Below are positions 7,362 to 17,410 of a DNA stretch of 40,000 nt, in pieces (position 1 is the stretch's first letter; every line of letters starts with the position of its first letter). Source of the DNA: Paulinella micropora. Lineage: Eukaryota > Cercozoa > Imbricatea > Euglyphida > Paulinellidae. The notes beneath the pieces are model-generated. The model was not told the DNA's origin, searched no databases, and saw only the letters and a list, made by a program, of their open reading frames with translations. The position numbers and the translations under genes were made by a program. The stretch covers positions 22,501 to 62,500 of the forward strand of contig WBZZ01003180.1 of NCBI GenBank assembly GCA_019918135.1, read 5' to 3'.

Positions 7362-9258
7362 CTAGGGGCAGATCTTTGCCCAACAACCTGTTCGTCTTTG
7401 ATCCCCCGGGAATGTACCCTCTAGACCCAAATCAACGATACGAACCAGTCCCCCTCGAAAAGCAGAATGTGAAGGTAGAGAAAGAGGGATCATCGTTGTC
7501 CACCGTCACATTCTGACTTCCCCCTCGCCGTCCTACACAACCAACAACCCTTCCAGTATACAATGATGTATGTTGCAGTGATATCACATGTTTATGTGAG
7601 GGGTGTCGCGACAGTAAATCATATGTCCCGTTGTCTTGCGAAACAAATACGGAGAAGGGTGAGAATTGTTCATAGAGTTTGGCTTGTTGTTTGGTCATGC
7701 CAAATGATGTATGCTCGCACACCTCACGAACTCAAGAACATGATGTTGGTTGCCGAATGCCAAAAGCATTAAATCCTGTTGTCCGACCCACACATAGTGA
7801 GCATATACACGCCACCGTCTTCCACCGAATGTGTAAACATAGAGGGGTAAAGGCTATGGAAAGAATGGCTCACTATATGGGGGTGAAGATAATAGGGGTA
7901 GGATGGCGAGAAAGGTTTATGGAGTGTGAGTACTGCTTAAGGAATAAGATAAAGAAAGCACCTCACTTCCACAAAAACCATCACATGGTTGAACGTCATT
8001 CCGGGGTTCATATTCAATGGACACACAAGGATGGTGGAATACGATATCATGGGATGGTAAGCGATACAAATTTATGGTCGAATGTCTCGCTTCATATTTC
8101 GAGCTCGACTATTATTTACGTCATAAGAATGAATTTTTTCCGTGTTTTGTTAAGGCCGTTGCTTTCTTTGAAAGACATACAAACCGGAAAGTCAAATTCA
8201 TTACCTGTGACCGAGAATATGATCGATATTATACCTTTCAAGAGTGGGTTAATGCTAATCAGCCTATCTTAATTGAGGCTCCAACCGCGGAGAAACAGGC
8301 AGTCTCAAAGATAGAAAGGTCCCACCAAACCAACGGTGGGCCTGCTAGGGCGATGCTTAGCGATGCTGAGCTTGCTCCAAAGTTTTGGACGGAGATGAAA
8401 AGAAACGCCACTTATATTAACAACCTCCTCTCGATAGCCAAAGGACCCTTTAAGGGTAAGTCCCCTTTCGAAGTCATTCACCGCCGGAAACCATACCTAC
8501 ACCACCTTCGCCCCACTGGTTGCGCTGCAGTGATGAAGGCTAAGGCTCAGCGGGGAAAAGGCGAGCGAGGAAAGAAAGATATCTTTTTAGGTTACGAACG
8601 TAATACCGGGTATTATCGTGTTTATGATCCAGTCGCGCACATAATACACGGTAATGTCCGGGATGTTATGTTCGATGTATGGATACTGGGTAAACGAGAG
8701 GCCTCCAAAGACCTCGAAAGAAAAGCAGAGGAGGGTATGTTTTCGGTCGGATGGAAATCGACCACACCCTCTGCTCTGCCCCCAGTTAACACACCACCGA
8801 AAGAGAATGTTAGCTTTGACGTACCTGTAACTACACCTAGTACATCTACCTCACCTGCCGTAGCTGCTGCTAGCAATAGTGAAAGTACCGAAAATGCTCC
8901 CATTACGTCTATGACATCTCCGAAAGGACCTGAAAGTGATGACGATTCGGTGATCGTTGCAAGCGATAGTGACGTAAACGATGCCCTAAGTCAGGATTTC
9001 TGTAATCTCCCTGACATTATTCCCCCTACTCCGTCTTCACGGGGTATGGGGGAGCATGAATCAGGGGGAGAAATGTGTCAAGGTAGTGGGAAAGAGGGTG
9101 AGAAAACCAAAACTTAACGTCATTTTGTCTGGGAAAGTTGTCCAGATCCCGGCACGGGCTTTCGGGGAAGAGTGTGCTAAATCCACTTATGGAGGTAAGT
9201 CACCAGGGATTCTACTGCACTCCCTGACTTACCGCATCCGTCTGCGGTCCCCAGAATA
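7362..9258 (+). mobile_element. Ty1/copia retroelement fragment (pre-integrase and integrase region)
   Basis: The plus strand carries, in order, a pre-integrase zinc-finger-like region (HRMCKHRGVKAMERM and CEYCLRNKIKKAPHF), then an integrase core and C-terminal part. The core shows the copia-style order: TCDREY with its Asp; EKQAVSKIERSHQTNGGPAR with its Glu; and FWTEMKRNATYINN, then GKSPFEVIHRRKPYLHHLRP-G-A. A Ser/Thr/Pro-rich linker follows. Frames change near 8050 and 9080, and an in-frame TAG lies at 7674-7676. No reverse transcriptase, RNase H or LTR is seen, so it is truncated at both ends. It separates a nuclease fragment from the repeats downstream and is a likely insertion into the viral segment. 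Confidence 0.65.
7679..9254 (+). pseudogene. Copia Pol polyprotein fragment: integrase
   Basis: The protein part of the copia fragment is in two main frames. A first frame runs 7679-8040 (zinc finger part). A second, 8017-9117, encodes most of the integrase (366 residues, ending in an acidic Ser/Asp-rich linker). A third piece, to 9257, encodes a basic RVRKPKLNVILSGKVV-type segment. The integrase inserts cDNA into the host genome. The first catalytic Asp region around KFMVECLASYFELDYYLRHK is diverged from the usual D-x-[YF]-S-[RG]. The frame changes make it inactive as read. Confidence 0.6.
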
Positions 9259-9289
9259 AGCTACAATATCATCGTTGTTGAACCTACAC

Positions 9290-10030
9290 CTCCTATTCTA
9301 CACAGTTCCCTGAAACAGAAACTATGCCCAATTTCGGCATTTCCTCCTTCAGGACAAAACCCTAACGCAATTACTGACCATTTATCACTTGGGCCCAATA
9401 CTTGCACTGCACTGGTGCCCTTGCAGTAGAGCCTCTTCTTTGTCATTTCCTTGTTCAGGTCCACAAACACCAACTTTACTCTCTTTCTGGCATTTCCTTG
9501 TTCAGGTCGAGGTCGGATTCCCAGGTCTGTTACACCTTAGGTCGAGGTGGGCCCTTTGGTCGAGGTCGGCTGCACCCTGTTCCCTGGGCAGTTCGCCCAG
9601 ACTTACTCCCTTCCGCCCCAAACTTTCACCACAACTTTACACCCACCCACACTTCCCACCACGCACTTCCCACCACACGTAACACCCATACCCACCCGCC
9701 ACGACATCTCCTGACTTAGGTCGAGGTCTGCGCTTAGGTCGAGGTCGGCTACACCCTGTTTCCAGTGCAATTTCTTCCTTGCAACCAATATTTGCACTGC
9801 CACTCTGACCATGGAGGAGTAGAACCTGTTCCCTGTCTAACATTAACCAACACCAACTTTATCCACTTTTGGCATTTCTCCGTTCAGGACAAAAACCTGA
9901 CGCAATTACTGCGCTTTTCTTCCTTGCTGCCAATACTTGCACCGCCACTATGACCTTGGACGAGTACAACCTGTTCCCTGTCTAACATTGACCAACACCA
10001 AATTCACTCACTTTTTGGCATTTCACTGTT
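9290..10030. repeat. Degenerate tandem repeat, unit about 150 bp
   Basis: No gene is supported. Sequence blocks recur in order: CAATACTTGCACTGC, ACCTGTTCCCTGTCTAACATT, ACCAACACCAA-TTT, TTTGGCATTTC, GTTCAGGACAAAA and CTGACGCAATTACTG. They appear at about 9300-9470, 9740-9890 and 9890-10030. The middle (9500-9740) is invaded by short AGGTCGAGGTCGG copies and an AC-rich stretch. The units are quite diverged. Confidence 0.6.
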
Positions 10031-10090
10031 GTGTGGCCCCAGAGGCTGCAATTACGCACAACTTCACTAAGAAAATATTTGCCACTAGCC

Positions 10091-10228
10091 GGGATACAGT
10101 ATATCTGAAGTATTAAACAAAGTACATGCAAAACATATTTATAATTGACATTCCTCTCTTGGTACACTGGAAGGGATACATCGGAAGTATTAAACAAAGT
10201 AAATGCAAAACCTATTTATGACTTATAT
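10091..10228. repeat. Two direct copies of a ~55-60 bp A/T-rich unit
   Basis: Both copies contain GGGATACA, AAGTATTAAACAAAGTA, ATGCAAAAC and TATTTAT in the same order. The first is at 10091-10150 and the second at 10173-10228, separated by about 22 bases. Confidence 0.65.
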
Positions 10229-10727
10229 TCTTGTGTCGGTGATGCAAATTTACTGTGTACATGAACATTCGCAAGCGTCCTTCCTGGTGAATTCGCGGCG
10301 TTCGCGCGTCGAGCGTCTTCCGGGACTCTGCTTCATGGAACGAGGAGTGTCCATCGTGAGGAAACAGAGGAAGATTCATAATAATAGGACGGAGATGAGA
10401 AAACGTATCCTTCTCAGGTATCGGAAACGATAGTTTCTTTGAACGAAAAAAAAAGGCATAGCGAAGATGGAGAGTCACCCTTGGAGCGTAAGCAGGTATT
10501 TTCTCATGCCCTTTTTCCCGTCATGGAAGCGAGTGTTCATGGTACACTTGGTGTCCTGGTAGAATATGATGATCGTGATACCGGGTCTATGCATCCACCT
10601 GAATCTCGGTCTGGCGGACGGGACTGGATTTCCTGACCTCGGCGTAGTACAAGAGGACGTATCCTTGAACGTTTTGGTTTAATAAAATAACTTTGTCCAT
10701 ATTAATCTAATTTTATGCGTGTTACTG
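10229..10727. other. No supported gene
   Basis: Short open frames exist on both strands (for example 10439-10636 plus and 10212-10478 minus), but none shows a recognisable domain and they overlap each other. An AATAAA lies at about 10681. The stretch may hold a decayed gene. Confidence 0.3.
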
Positions 10728-11122
10728 TTACTTATGCATGTTCGTAATTACCTGCACAAAGAAGAAGCCGTTGTTGTCGTCGCCGAGCCCGGCCATGGCC
10801 GAATTAGCCACGTTGGGCGTGGAGGGGAACAGCGCCTTGAAGCGGCAGATGAGCCCTTGCCCCGCGCGGTACTTGCAGCGCCTGAGCGTCTCGGCCTGGG
10901 CGGCGCCGCTGAGCGACAACAGGCCGGCGGCGGTGGTCACGGAGCCAGAGGTCGCGAACTTGCGCGGGTTCAGTGTGCCGGTGTAGGGAAAGTCTCCTGC
11001 ACTAGCGGGGTAGACTCCGCGACCTTGTGCTCGCCAAAGGCAGTGAGAATGCTAGGCAGCGGCTTGGTCTCGACCACATCCTCCAGGCGCAGGCGCTTGG
11101 TTCCACTAAGCGTCAGGCTCAT
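10728..11122 (-). pseudogene. N-terminal part of a tail-fibre-like protein, frameshifted and truncated
   Basis: Starts at ATG 11122 with MSLTLSGTKRLRLEDVVETK. The same type of KR-R-L start is used by the long tail-fibre gene at 18503. After about 50 residues the frame shifts near 10985 and continues with RKFATSGSVTTAAGLLSLSG and CKYRAGQGLICRF, then GLGDDNNGFFF. Such segments are typical of phycodnavirus-like surface or tail-fibre proteins. The C-terminal receptor-binding part is missing: the frame ends with an unrelated short tail. It is transcribed away from the plus-strand penton-like gene, with about 80 AT-rich bases between them. Confidence 0.55.
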
Positions 11123-11191
11123 TAATTTTTTTTCTCGCGCCTTTCTGTTTAAGAAAACTGGCGTGCCAAGAATAAAAAATAAATTCGGCCG

Positions 11192-11967
11192 AGTTCCGCT
11201 TGCCCTTACAGGAAGCGATCGAAGGCAAATACCGCCTGATCTGGGCCACGGTTCCGAACGCCTGCTTCAACGTCAACTCCAAGAACAACAAGCTCTACCT
11301 GACCAGCACGGCCACAGGCGATGTGACGATCACGATTCCCAGCCAGAACTATACAGGTCTCTATTCTTCTAGTTTCTTTTGTCCGCTAATAGCACGGCGT
11401 TCAATGCAGGGGAGACTTTGGCCGACACGCTGCAGTCGCTGCTGATCAACAAGGGCTACGTCCAGCCGGGCCAGACCATCGGCATCGCGTACCTCGACAC
11501 GCACCTTAAGCTGCAGTTTACGCTGAGCGCGGCCGCCGAGTTCAAGATCTACTGCCGGCATTCCAACAGCGACAGCGCGCACGCGGTGCTCGGCTCCGAG
11601 ACCTCGGCCCAGGACGCGGAGACCTGCCTGCCATCGGGACAGACCAGGATCTTGCCGAACGTGGTAGCCTTGGGCCTGCCGACCTCGCTGGGCATACAGA
11701 TCAAGAAATGTTCGACGCTGGCCTACTTATTCGGCGGCTTCCACGAGGTCTGGGACTGCAGTTCGGTTACGCGTGGCCCCAAGAATCACTCTGTCATCCT
11801 AATCATTCCTTTCTCAGCGTCGTCAGGGGGGTATCAATCGTCTGCGCAGGATAGGCACGACCAGTACGTGTTTTTACAGAGCAAGACCAAGTACCTCAAC
11901 GTCCGGGACGCGCGACAAGGTCGACCTCAACGGGGCAGACTGGGAAATGCTGCTGAGCAAGTCGTAA
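11192..11967 (+). pseudogene. Penton-like or minor structural protein, frameshifted
   Basis: The visible order is GKYRLIWATVPNACFNVN with an Asn-rich strand, then GDVTITIPSQNY, then a frame change near 11360-11395. It continues with TAFNAGETLADTLQSLL and GQTIGIAYLDTHLKLQFTLS, and ends DLNGADWEMLLSKS at TAA 11965-11967 after another frame change near 11910. This arrangement recurs in minor capsid or penton-like proteins of Polinton-like, virophage and large DNA viruses. The start is unclear. A CAG acceptor-like signal at 11208-11210 raises the possibility of a short 5' intron. The family is assigned from motif style only. Confidence 0.45.
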
Positions 11968-12014
11968 GGAAATTTTTTTAATATTGTGGGCAGTGTATTT
12001 CAAGAAAACTCGTG

Positions 12015-12331
12015 ATGTCAAAGGGCAACGGAGTGAAGAGATCGGCCGCAAGAGCCTCGAGGAGGGCCGCGAGCAGCAGCAGCAGCAGTAGTAGTAGCAG
12101 CAGCAGCAGCAGCGTGCCACCGCAAGCGCCGCGGCCGGCACGAGCACCAGCACCAGCGGCAGAGGCAGCGGCAGCACCGGTCGAGCAGACCACCACGACC
12201 CGGTCGAGTACACGCGCTATCTGCTGGCCCTGACCAAGAAGAAGACGAACGGCGCGAGCTCCGGTGTGCCGGCGTTCAAGCCGAAAGCGGCCAGGCGAAA
12301 GAAGAAGAAGAAGACGACAAACTTCTTTTAA
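12015..12331 (+). pseudogene. Ser-rich protein with a Lys-rich C-terminus (core-protein-like), frameshifted
   Basis: ATG 12015 opens a frame with a basic start and a run of 14 Ser encoded by AGC/AGT repeats (12073-12114). In a neighbouring frame the sequence continues as a Gly/Ser/Thr linker, DPVEYTRYLLALTKKK, and a basic end AARRKKKKK, stopping at TAA 12329-12331. The codon repeat is a likely place for the frame slip. Basic tails like this are common in DNA-packaging proteins, but no specific family is recognised. Confidence 0.45.
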
Positions 12332-12341
12332 TGAAAAAAGG

Positions 12342-12984
12342 ATGGAGGAGAAAGTCGTGGTGCCACGGGAGGACTCGCATGACTCAGATGACTCGGACGT
12401 AAAGCGAGAGGAGGAAAAATGATCTTCGAGGCACGAGCACTATTTTGCCAGCATGGTGGACGAATGCGCCCTGCACGCGCGCCTTAGCAACTCTGCTGGC
12501 TATTTTTACTACAACAAGTTCCTAATCTTCGGGCTGCTGGCTACTATCGTGCCGGCGATCTGCTCCGTTATCGTCGGCAACTTCGGCTTCAAGGCGTGCG
12601 AAGCGGGTGTCTGTCACATGCTTGATCCTAGTAGTTATCATCTCCTGCATCAACAGCTTTTTCAACTTTGGGCAAAAGGCGGAGCGCCACTTCTCTTGTG
12701 AGATCCTTTTTGAAATGGTTTAAAACGAGCTCTCAATCGAGATGGCCAAGAAGAGACGCTTTAGGCTGGCGGCGGATGTGTTGTTGGTTAAAATCACGAT
12801 GGCCCTGGAGAAAGTGCGTTAGAACGAGCAGGTCATACCGGGCCCGGTGTTGTGGGCGCACCGTCTGGACCGCGAGAAGCTGGCCAAAGCGCGCGCGCAG
12901 ATGGTCACGAGCGGCGACCCGGTCAGGATTCACAGGGGCACGCCCATGACGCTGGGCCGCCACTTGATCCCGATGCCTACATGA
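12342..12984 (+). pseudogene. Two-helix membrane protein (SLATT-like), with three in-frame stops and a frameshift
   Basis: ATG 12342 begins an acidic N-terminus. TGA at 12420-12422 interrupts the frame, which then continues into a segment with two hydrophobic helices. The first is FLIFGLLATIVPAICSVIVG. The second lies after a frame change near 12605, CLILVVIISCINSFF, followed by NFGQKAERHFSCE. TAA at 12721-12723 and TAG at 12820-12822 are also in frame, after which the protein-like sequence runs on to TGA 12982-12984. Two helices followed by F-x-x-F-G-Q-[KR]-A-E-x-H match SLATT/DUF4231-type proteins common in large DNA viruses. The role is probably in a membrane but is unknown in detail. Confidence 0.55.
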
Positions 12985-13292
12985 CCGTGCAGACCTTGTG
13001 ACACAACTCGCAGCAGTTGGAAGCGAGGGCGGCTTTCACGAGCTCCCAGATCACGTCTACCACGGGCGGGATCAGCTTGTCCACGTTGTCGTCGGGACAG
13101 AGATCGACGAGCACGGAAACGAGGATCTGCTTCTTCTCGTCGCCAGTATGATTGGTATAGCTGCGGCACTGACTGCCAGCTGAAATCGCTGTAGCTGCGC
13201 TTGAGCTCGAGTGCGAGCTCGTGCGAGATTACGGTGATGGACTCTTGCAACGAGGGCTTCAGCCGTTGTTCGGTCTTACGTCTTTGCAACAT
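12977..13292 (-). pseudogene. Small conserved-looking viral protein, frameshifted
   Basis: Starts at ATG 13292 (MLQRRKTEQRLKPSLQ) and shifts frame near 13170. It ends with an amphipathic ILVSVLVDLCPDDNVDKLIP, VVDVIWELVKAAL and a Cys-rich CCELCHKVCTVM, stopping at TAG 12979-12977. Small proteins with a similar 'VD-LIP-LID-I' helix pair occur in giant-virus genomes, but I cannot name a family. The stop overlaps the end of the convergent SLATT-like gene by 8 bases. Confidence 0.45.
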
Positions 13293-13405
13293 GATTTGTT
13301 CTTTGTTCTGTTGTGCCGATAAGAAAAAAATATATCCTCTTTCCCCTTTATTATTAAAAGGGAGTGAATGGCCTTGCTGAAGCTGGACAACCGGCAGCTG
13401 AACGA

Positions 13406-14368
13406 ATGGACACTGAAGAAAAAGTGCTCGTGCCGGAAGAATCGCGATTTTGTCGCTTCCCAATACGGCGTCCGGACCTGTATTCATTCTATGAAGCTTC
13501 CCTGCGCTCGTTCTGGACAGCAGATGAGCTAGATTTGCAGGGAACAGGCCGATTTCAAAAAAATTGAGTGAGGACGAGCAGCATTTTATTAATATGGTGC
13601 TGGGCTTTTTTGCCTCGAGCGACTGCATCATCCAAGAGAACCTGGCCGCCAATTTTTTGGCCGAAGTGCAGTTCAGCGAAGCTAGACTTTTTTTCTCTTA
13701 CCAGATCTTTAACGAGGCCGAACACTCGCGGACCTACAGCCTGTTGATCGATACGATCATCAGCGACCAGCAAGAGAAGGACAAGCTGTTCAATGCGATC
13801 ACGCAGATCCCGACCGTTGCCCAAAAAGTAAAGTGGGCGCTACAGTGGCCCGGTCTTCGTTTGAGCGGTTGGTGGCGTTCGCTTGCGCTGAGCTTGTCCA
13901 GTTCGCCTCTTCTTTCGCCTCCATCTTTTGGCTGAAACAAAAGCACCCGGGCGTGCTGCAAGGCCTGTGCACCTCGAACAAGTTTATTGCTCGAGACGAG
14001 ACACAGCACTACCTGTTCGCGTGTCACTTGTACAAGCACCACGTGTCGAACAAGCTGCAGGCGTCGCGCGTTTTCCAGATCGTGGCGGGCTGTATCGAGG
14101 TTGAACGGAGGTTCATCAGCGAGTCCCTGAAGGTGGCTCTGTTGGGCCTGAACGCCACGCTGATGGAGCGGTACGTGGAGTATGTGGCAGACGGATTGCT
14201 ACAGAACTTGGCCTGAGCGAAAAGCTGTACGGAGTGGCCAAGTGCCATTTGCCCTTCATGGAGCAGCTAGGTGTGGTAGGCAAAACAAACTTTTTTGAGA
14301 AACGAGTGAGTGAGTACGCGCGGGCGCCTGCCAAGGAGCCGGGATGGGGCTTAGACCAGGACTTCTAG
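13406..14368 (+). pseudogene. Ribonucleotide reductase small subunit (R2), three frameshifts
   Basis: R2 forms the tyrosyl radical that lets ribonucleotide reductase make dNTPs. The start [15 protein letters not shown] at 13406 fits the family. Metal-binding and radical motifs are present: DELDLQ (first Asp), EARLFF (Glu), NEAEHSRTYSLLID (Glu, His and radical Tyr), CAELVQF (Glu) and ARDETQHYLFACHLY (Glu, His). The frame breaks near 13500-13565 (a poly-A run), near 13840 and near 14210, so it cannot be translated whole. Even so, every expected ligand is still visible, which points to recent decay or errors in the read. The end is TAG 14366-14368, which overlaps the stop of the minus-strand gene. 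Large viruses often carry R2; no R1 is in this window. Confidence 0.8.
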
Positions 14369-14652
14369 CCATTGATGGTGTCGGGCAATGCCATCTCCAC
14401 GATCGTCTCTTCTAGTGCCACTTCAGCCTCGACTGCCGCGTGGGCTGCAGACTCGGCGGCCGCCTCCGCCTCCTCCTCTCGTTTGATCAATTGCTTAATC
14501 TGCAGGCGCGTCTCCCTGCAACCACAGACCTTTTCACAGAGCGCGATCTGCAGCTGTAACTTCTCTCATTCTACGGCCAGGATGCGGCGGCGGGCCAGGC
14601 AGGCGGCCAGCTCGTTCTCGTTCTCAGCTAGTGCTTGTCGCAAAGCGTCCAT
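14365..14652 (-). pseudogene. Small Ala/Glu-rich coiled-coil protein with in-frame TGA
   Basis: From ATG 14652 a helical frame runs to TAG 14367-14365, interrupted by TGA after about 28 codons (LARRRILAVE-stop-EKLQLQ). It is rich in Ala, Glu, Leu and Arg with heptad-like spacing and a Cys pair (CEKVCGC). It probably forms a coiled coil. It lies between R2 and the long tail-fibre gene, the latter on the same strand. No family is recognised. Confidence 0.45.
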
Positions 14653-15989
14653 TCTTATAATTAAAAAATACAGACTCGAAAGAAAGAAAATCAGCCCTGG
14701 ATCTCAGTAATAGTCACTCTGCATCTTTCATAATTAGCAGTCCCGCCAATAACAATGCTCCAGCTGACAGCGCCTTGTATATCGCAGTAAGCTTCGAACC
14801 AGATATATTCGCCTGCTGCTACTTCCATGATACCTGACAGCCTGAGCGACATGTACCGCCCGTTGCCGTAGAGCCCGTGAGCGCCCCCTGTTACCTGAAA
14901 ATTGCGTTCTGTCCCTTGTATACAGGTGCTTGATGCGGGTCTCACTGCATTCCTTTCGACCCAGACATCGTAATAGGCGCCACTGGTCTGCGGGTTGTTG
15001 GTAGCCGCCGCTGAGGTGATAAACTTGAACGAAGCAGTGATCAGCCACTTCCTGTGCATGCCGGACGTGTTCTGCCAGGTCGTCAAGATGTTGGCATTGC
15101 TTACGGTGATGTTGCCGTATATGGGCGCCAGCCTCACTACGCAATCGACTGGGATCTTCCTGCTAGTTCCGCTATTAACAGAGACTGTCGTGTCACTAGT
15201 CAGCCAGTGGCCGCGGTCCCAGGTACCCAGCTCGAGCTCACCGAGGTCGTTGATCTGCACCACGCGATCCGTGCCGGCAGAGGGCAGCGCGGTCAGCAGC
15301 TTCATTGTGTTTTTACCGCTTGTGCGCGTATCCACGCCCGTGAGGCCCATGGCAGTGACCGACACTCCCTCGGACTCAATGACAGGCGCAAAGGTCCCCA
15401 CGCTGGCAGCGGCACTCGAATGTACCGAAGTGGCATAAACCTGTGGTAGTAATAGAACGCAGTCGAAGCGGGCGCGCTCGAGTTCAGGGTCTGTAACGTC
15501 GAGGTAAAAGAGAAGTTACCGGATCAGACCAGTGTCCAGGTACTGCCATTGTCCGACCCCACCAACGAGAAGCTTTTGGTTGAGCTACTAACAGTAAATG
15601 TATTAGTCAACGCGAAGCTCAGGATTCTGTAGCGGCGCCGCTTGTGCTCGAGCGTAAAGTATTCGCCGTACATGTTGCTGCAGCCTACGTGGGTAAAGGT
15701 GTTGTTTGTCGTGTTAATACTCCCGTCCCCGTTGTAGTTGCCGAGGCTACTCCAACCAATTGCATTGGCAGCGATACCATCGAAAACTCTCCAGCTCTCT
15801 TGGCTTGCAACTGCGGAAGAGTGGCTGACCACCCAGTTAATGTCTGTGGTAGGCGTATAGGCCGACATGGAAGTCCAGGTCGGCAGCGCCACCGAGGCAG
15901 AAGTCACGACCGTGGTGGAAGTGCTCTGGGGCACCATCTGTCCTGCAGAAGTCAGGCTCAGAACGGCAGTCTGGGCTGGCGCGGATGCT

Positions 15990-17000
15990 AACTGGTTGAA
16001 TAACGAGCTGGCCGCCCCTGTCGCTAGCTGGCCGCTGGAATCAAGAGTCACTAATACAGTGCTACCAGGCAGGGCGGTCGGTAGCCTGATCGAAGAAGAG
16101 CCAGAAGCTGCGGCTGAAAGCGTGCTGGTGCCTCCCGCCCCGTTGAGTGACAGCGAGCTGGCCGCTCCTGTCGCGAGCTGGCCTCCCGAGTCCACTGTCA
16201 CTAGCGAAGTGCTACCAGGCAGCGAACTCAGCGTCTTTAGCGACGAAGCACGCAGCGCTCCTGCCGGGGTCAGCGACACCAGCGACGTCGCAGCGGGAGT
16301 CCGCATTGATTGTCAGCGTGGTCAGGAAGCCTGTGTTGGTCGCGGTGCTGGCAGCGAAAGTAAGCGAGGCAGATTCTGGTACGAACGTCGGCACAAGGCC
16401 GCCGATCTGGCAGCTGGAAGTCAGCGTGTGGTACTTGTAGACACTGTTGCCAGCAGAAGGAGTCAGCGTGTTCAGCGTCTAAGGGCCCCCCGCCAGGCAG
16501 GTAAAGCGGTTCAGGTCGACATAGGTCGTGTCGTCATCGAAGCCCTGAAGCAACACTTGCTTAGGCGACAGACGCTGCTGAGGTTAGGCGCATTCCACAG
16601 TGCAATAGACGACAGGCGGTGCCTGCGCTGATTGGGGAGCTTAACCCAAGCGCTACCTACGCCGTTGGTATGGGTGTTAATACCAGAGTCCCAGAAATAA
16701 AACGATCCGAAGTTCTGCACAATTCTGTCTACCCAGTAGCTGGAGTTGGCGTTCGAGGAAGAAGACGACAGGGTCCACGAATTTGCAGTTGCCAAGGTGC
16801 TCGAAACGATTGTCCAGCTGCAGTAGGCGGTCGGCCAGACCGGTCCTGTCACTTCGGTAGTTGATTGTTGTGTATGGCTGAGCTGGCCGCTGGCGCCGAT
16901 TGTCACTGTCGACGTGCTGCTTTGCAGTGTAGCATGCAGTCTGAGCGAAGAAGAGCCAGAATTTGGAGCGGAGAGCGTGCTGTCGCCGCCTGCCCCCGTC
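15990..17000 (-). repeat. Three ~145-bp Gly/Ser modules inside the fibre gene
   Basis: The segments at about 15995-16140, 16140-16260 and 16870-17000 share blocks encoding 'LSGAGG-STLSAA-SGSSS-RL' and 'STVLVTLDSSGQLATGA'. The third copy is more diverged and lies on the far side of a discoidin-like domain, so module duplication accompanied domain duplication. Confidence 0.55.
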
Positions 17001-17035
17001 AGCTTGAGCATCGACGAGTTCACGAGGTTAGCAAG

Positions 17036-17410
17036 CGAGGTCCCGTGTGGGTTGTTGGTAGCGCCTGTATGCGCAGTGAGTGACGCAGAGGTCGCGGCGG
17101 GCCCTCATACAATGTTGCTCACGGAGGTCCCGTGTGGGTTGTTGGTAGCACCTGTATGTGCCTTGAGCGACGCAGAGGTCGCGGCGGGCCCTCCTAAAAT
17201 ATTGCTCACGGAGGTCCCGTGCGGGTTGTTGGTAGCCTGTATGGGCCGTGAGTGACGCAGAAGTCGCGGCGGGATCTCCTACAATGTTGCTCACGGAGGT
17301 CCCGTGCGGGTTGTTGGTAGCGCCTGTATGCGCAGTGAGCGACGCAGAGGTCGCGGCGGGACCTACAATGTTACTCACGGAGGTCCCGTGCGGGTTGTTG
17401 GTAGCAGTCA
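17036..17410 (-). repeat. Five near-identical ~86-bp coding repeats inside the fibre gene
   Basis: Plus-strand copies of GAGGTCCCGTG recur at about 17037, 17124, 17211, 17295 and 17380, and the intervening sequence is almost the same. Each encodes TNNPHGTSVSNIVG plus an Ala/Ser/Thr spacer. Small deletions in individual copies shift the frame. Confidence 0.75.

Noticed and set aside
11340..11397. Mini-intron in the penton-like gene (GTCTCT...AATAG)
   Set aside because: Removing it does not restore the downstream frame, so a simple frameshift is the better explanation.
12342..12984. Alternative genetic code (TAA/TAG as Gln)
   Set aside because: TGA is also in frame here and in other genes (14365-14652; 15524), frameshifts are common, and intact genes end in all three stops.
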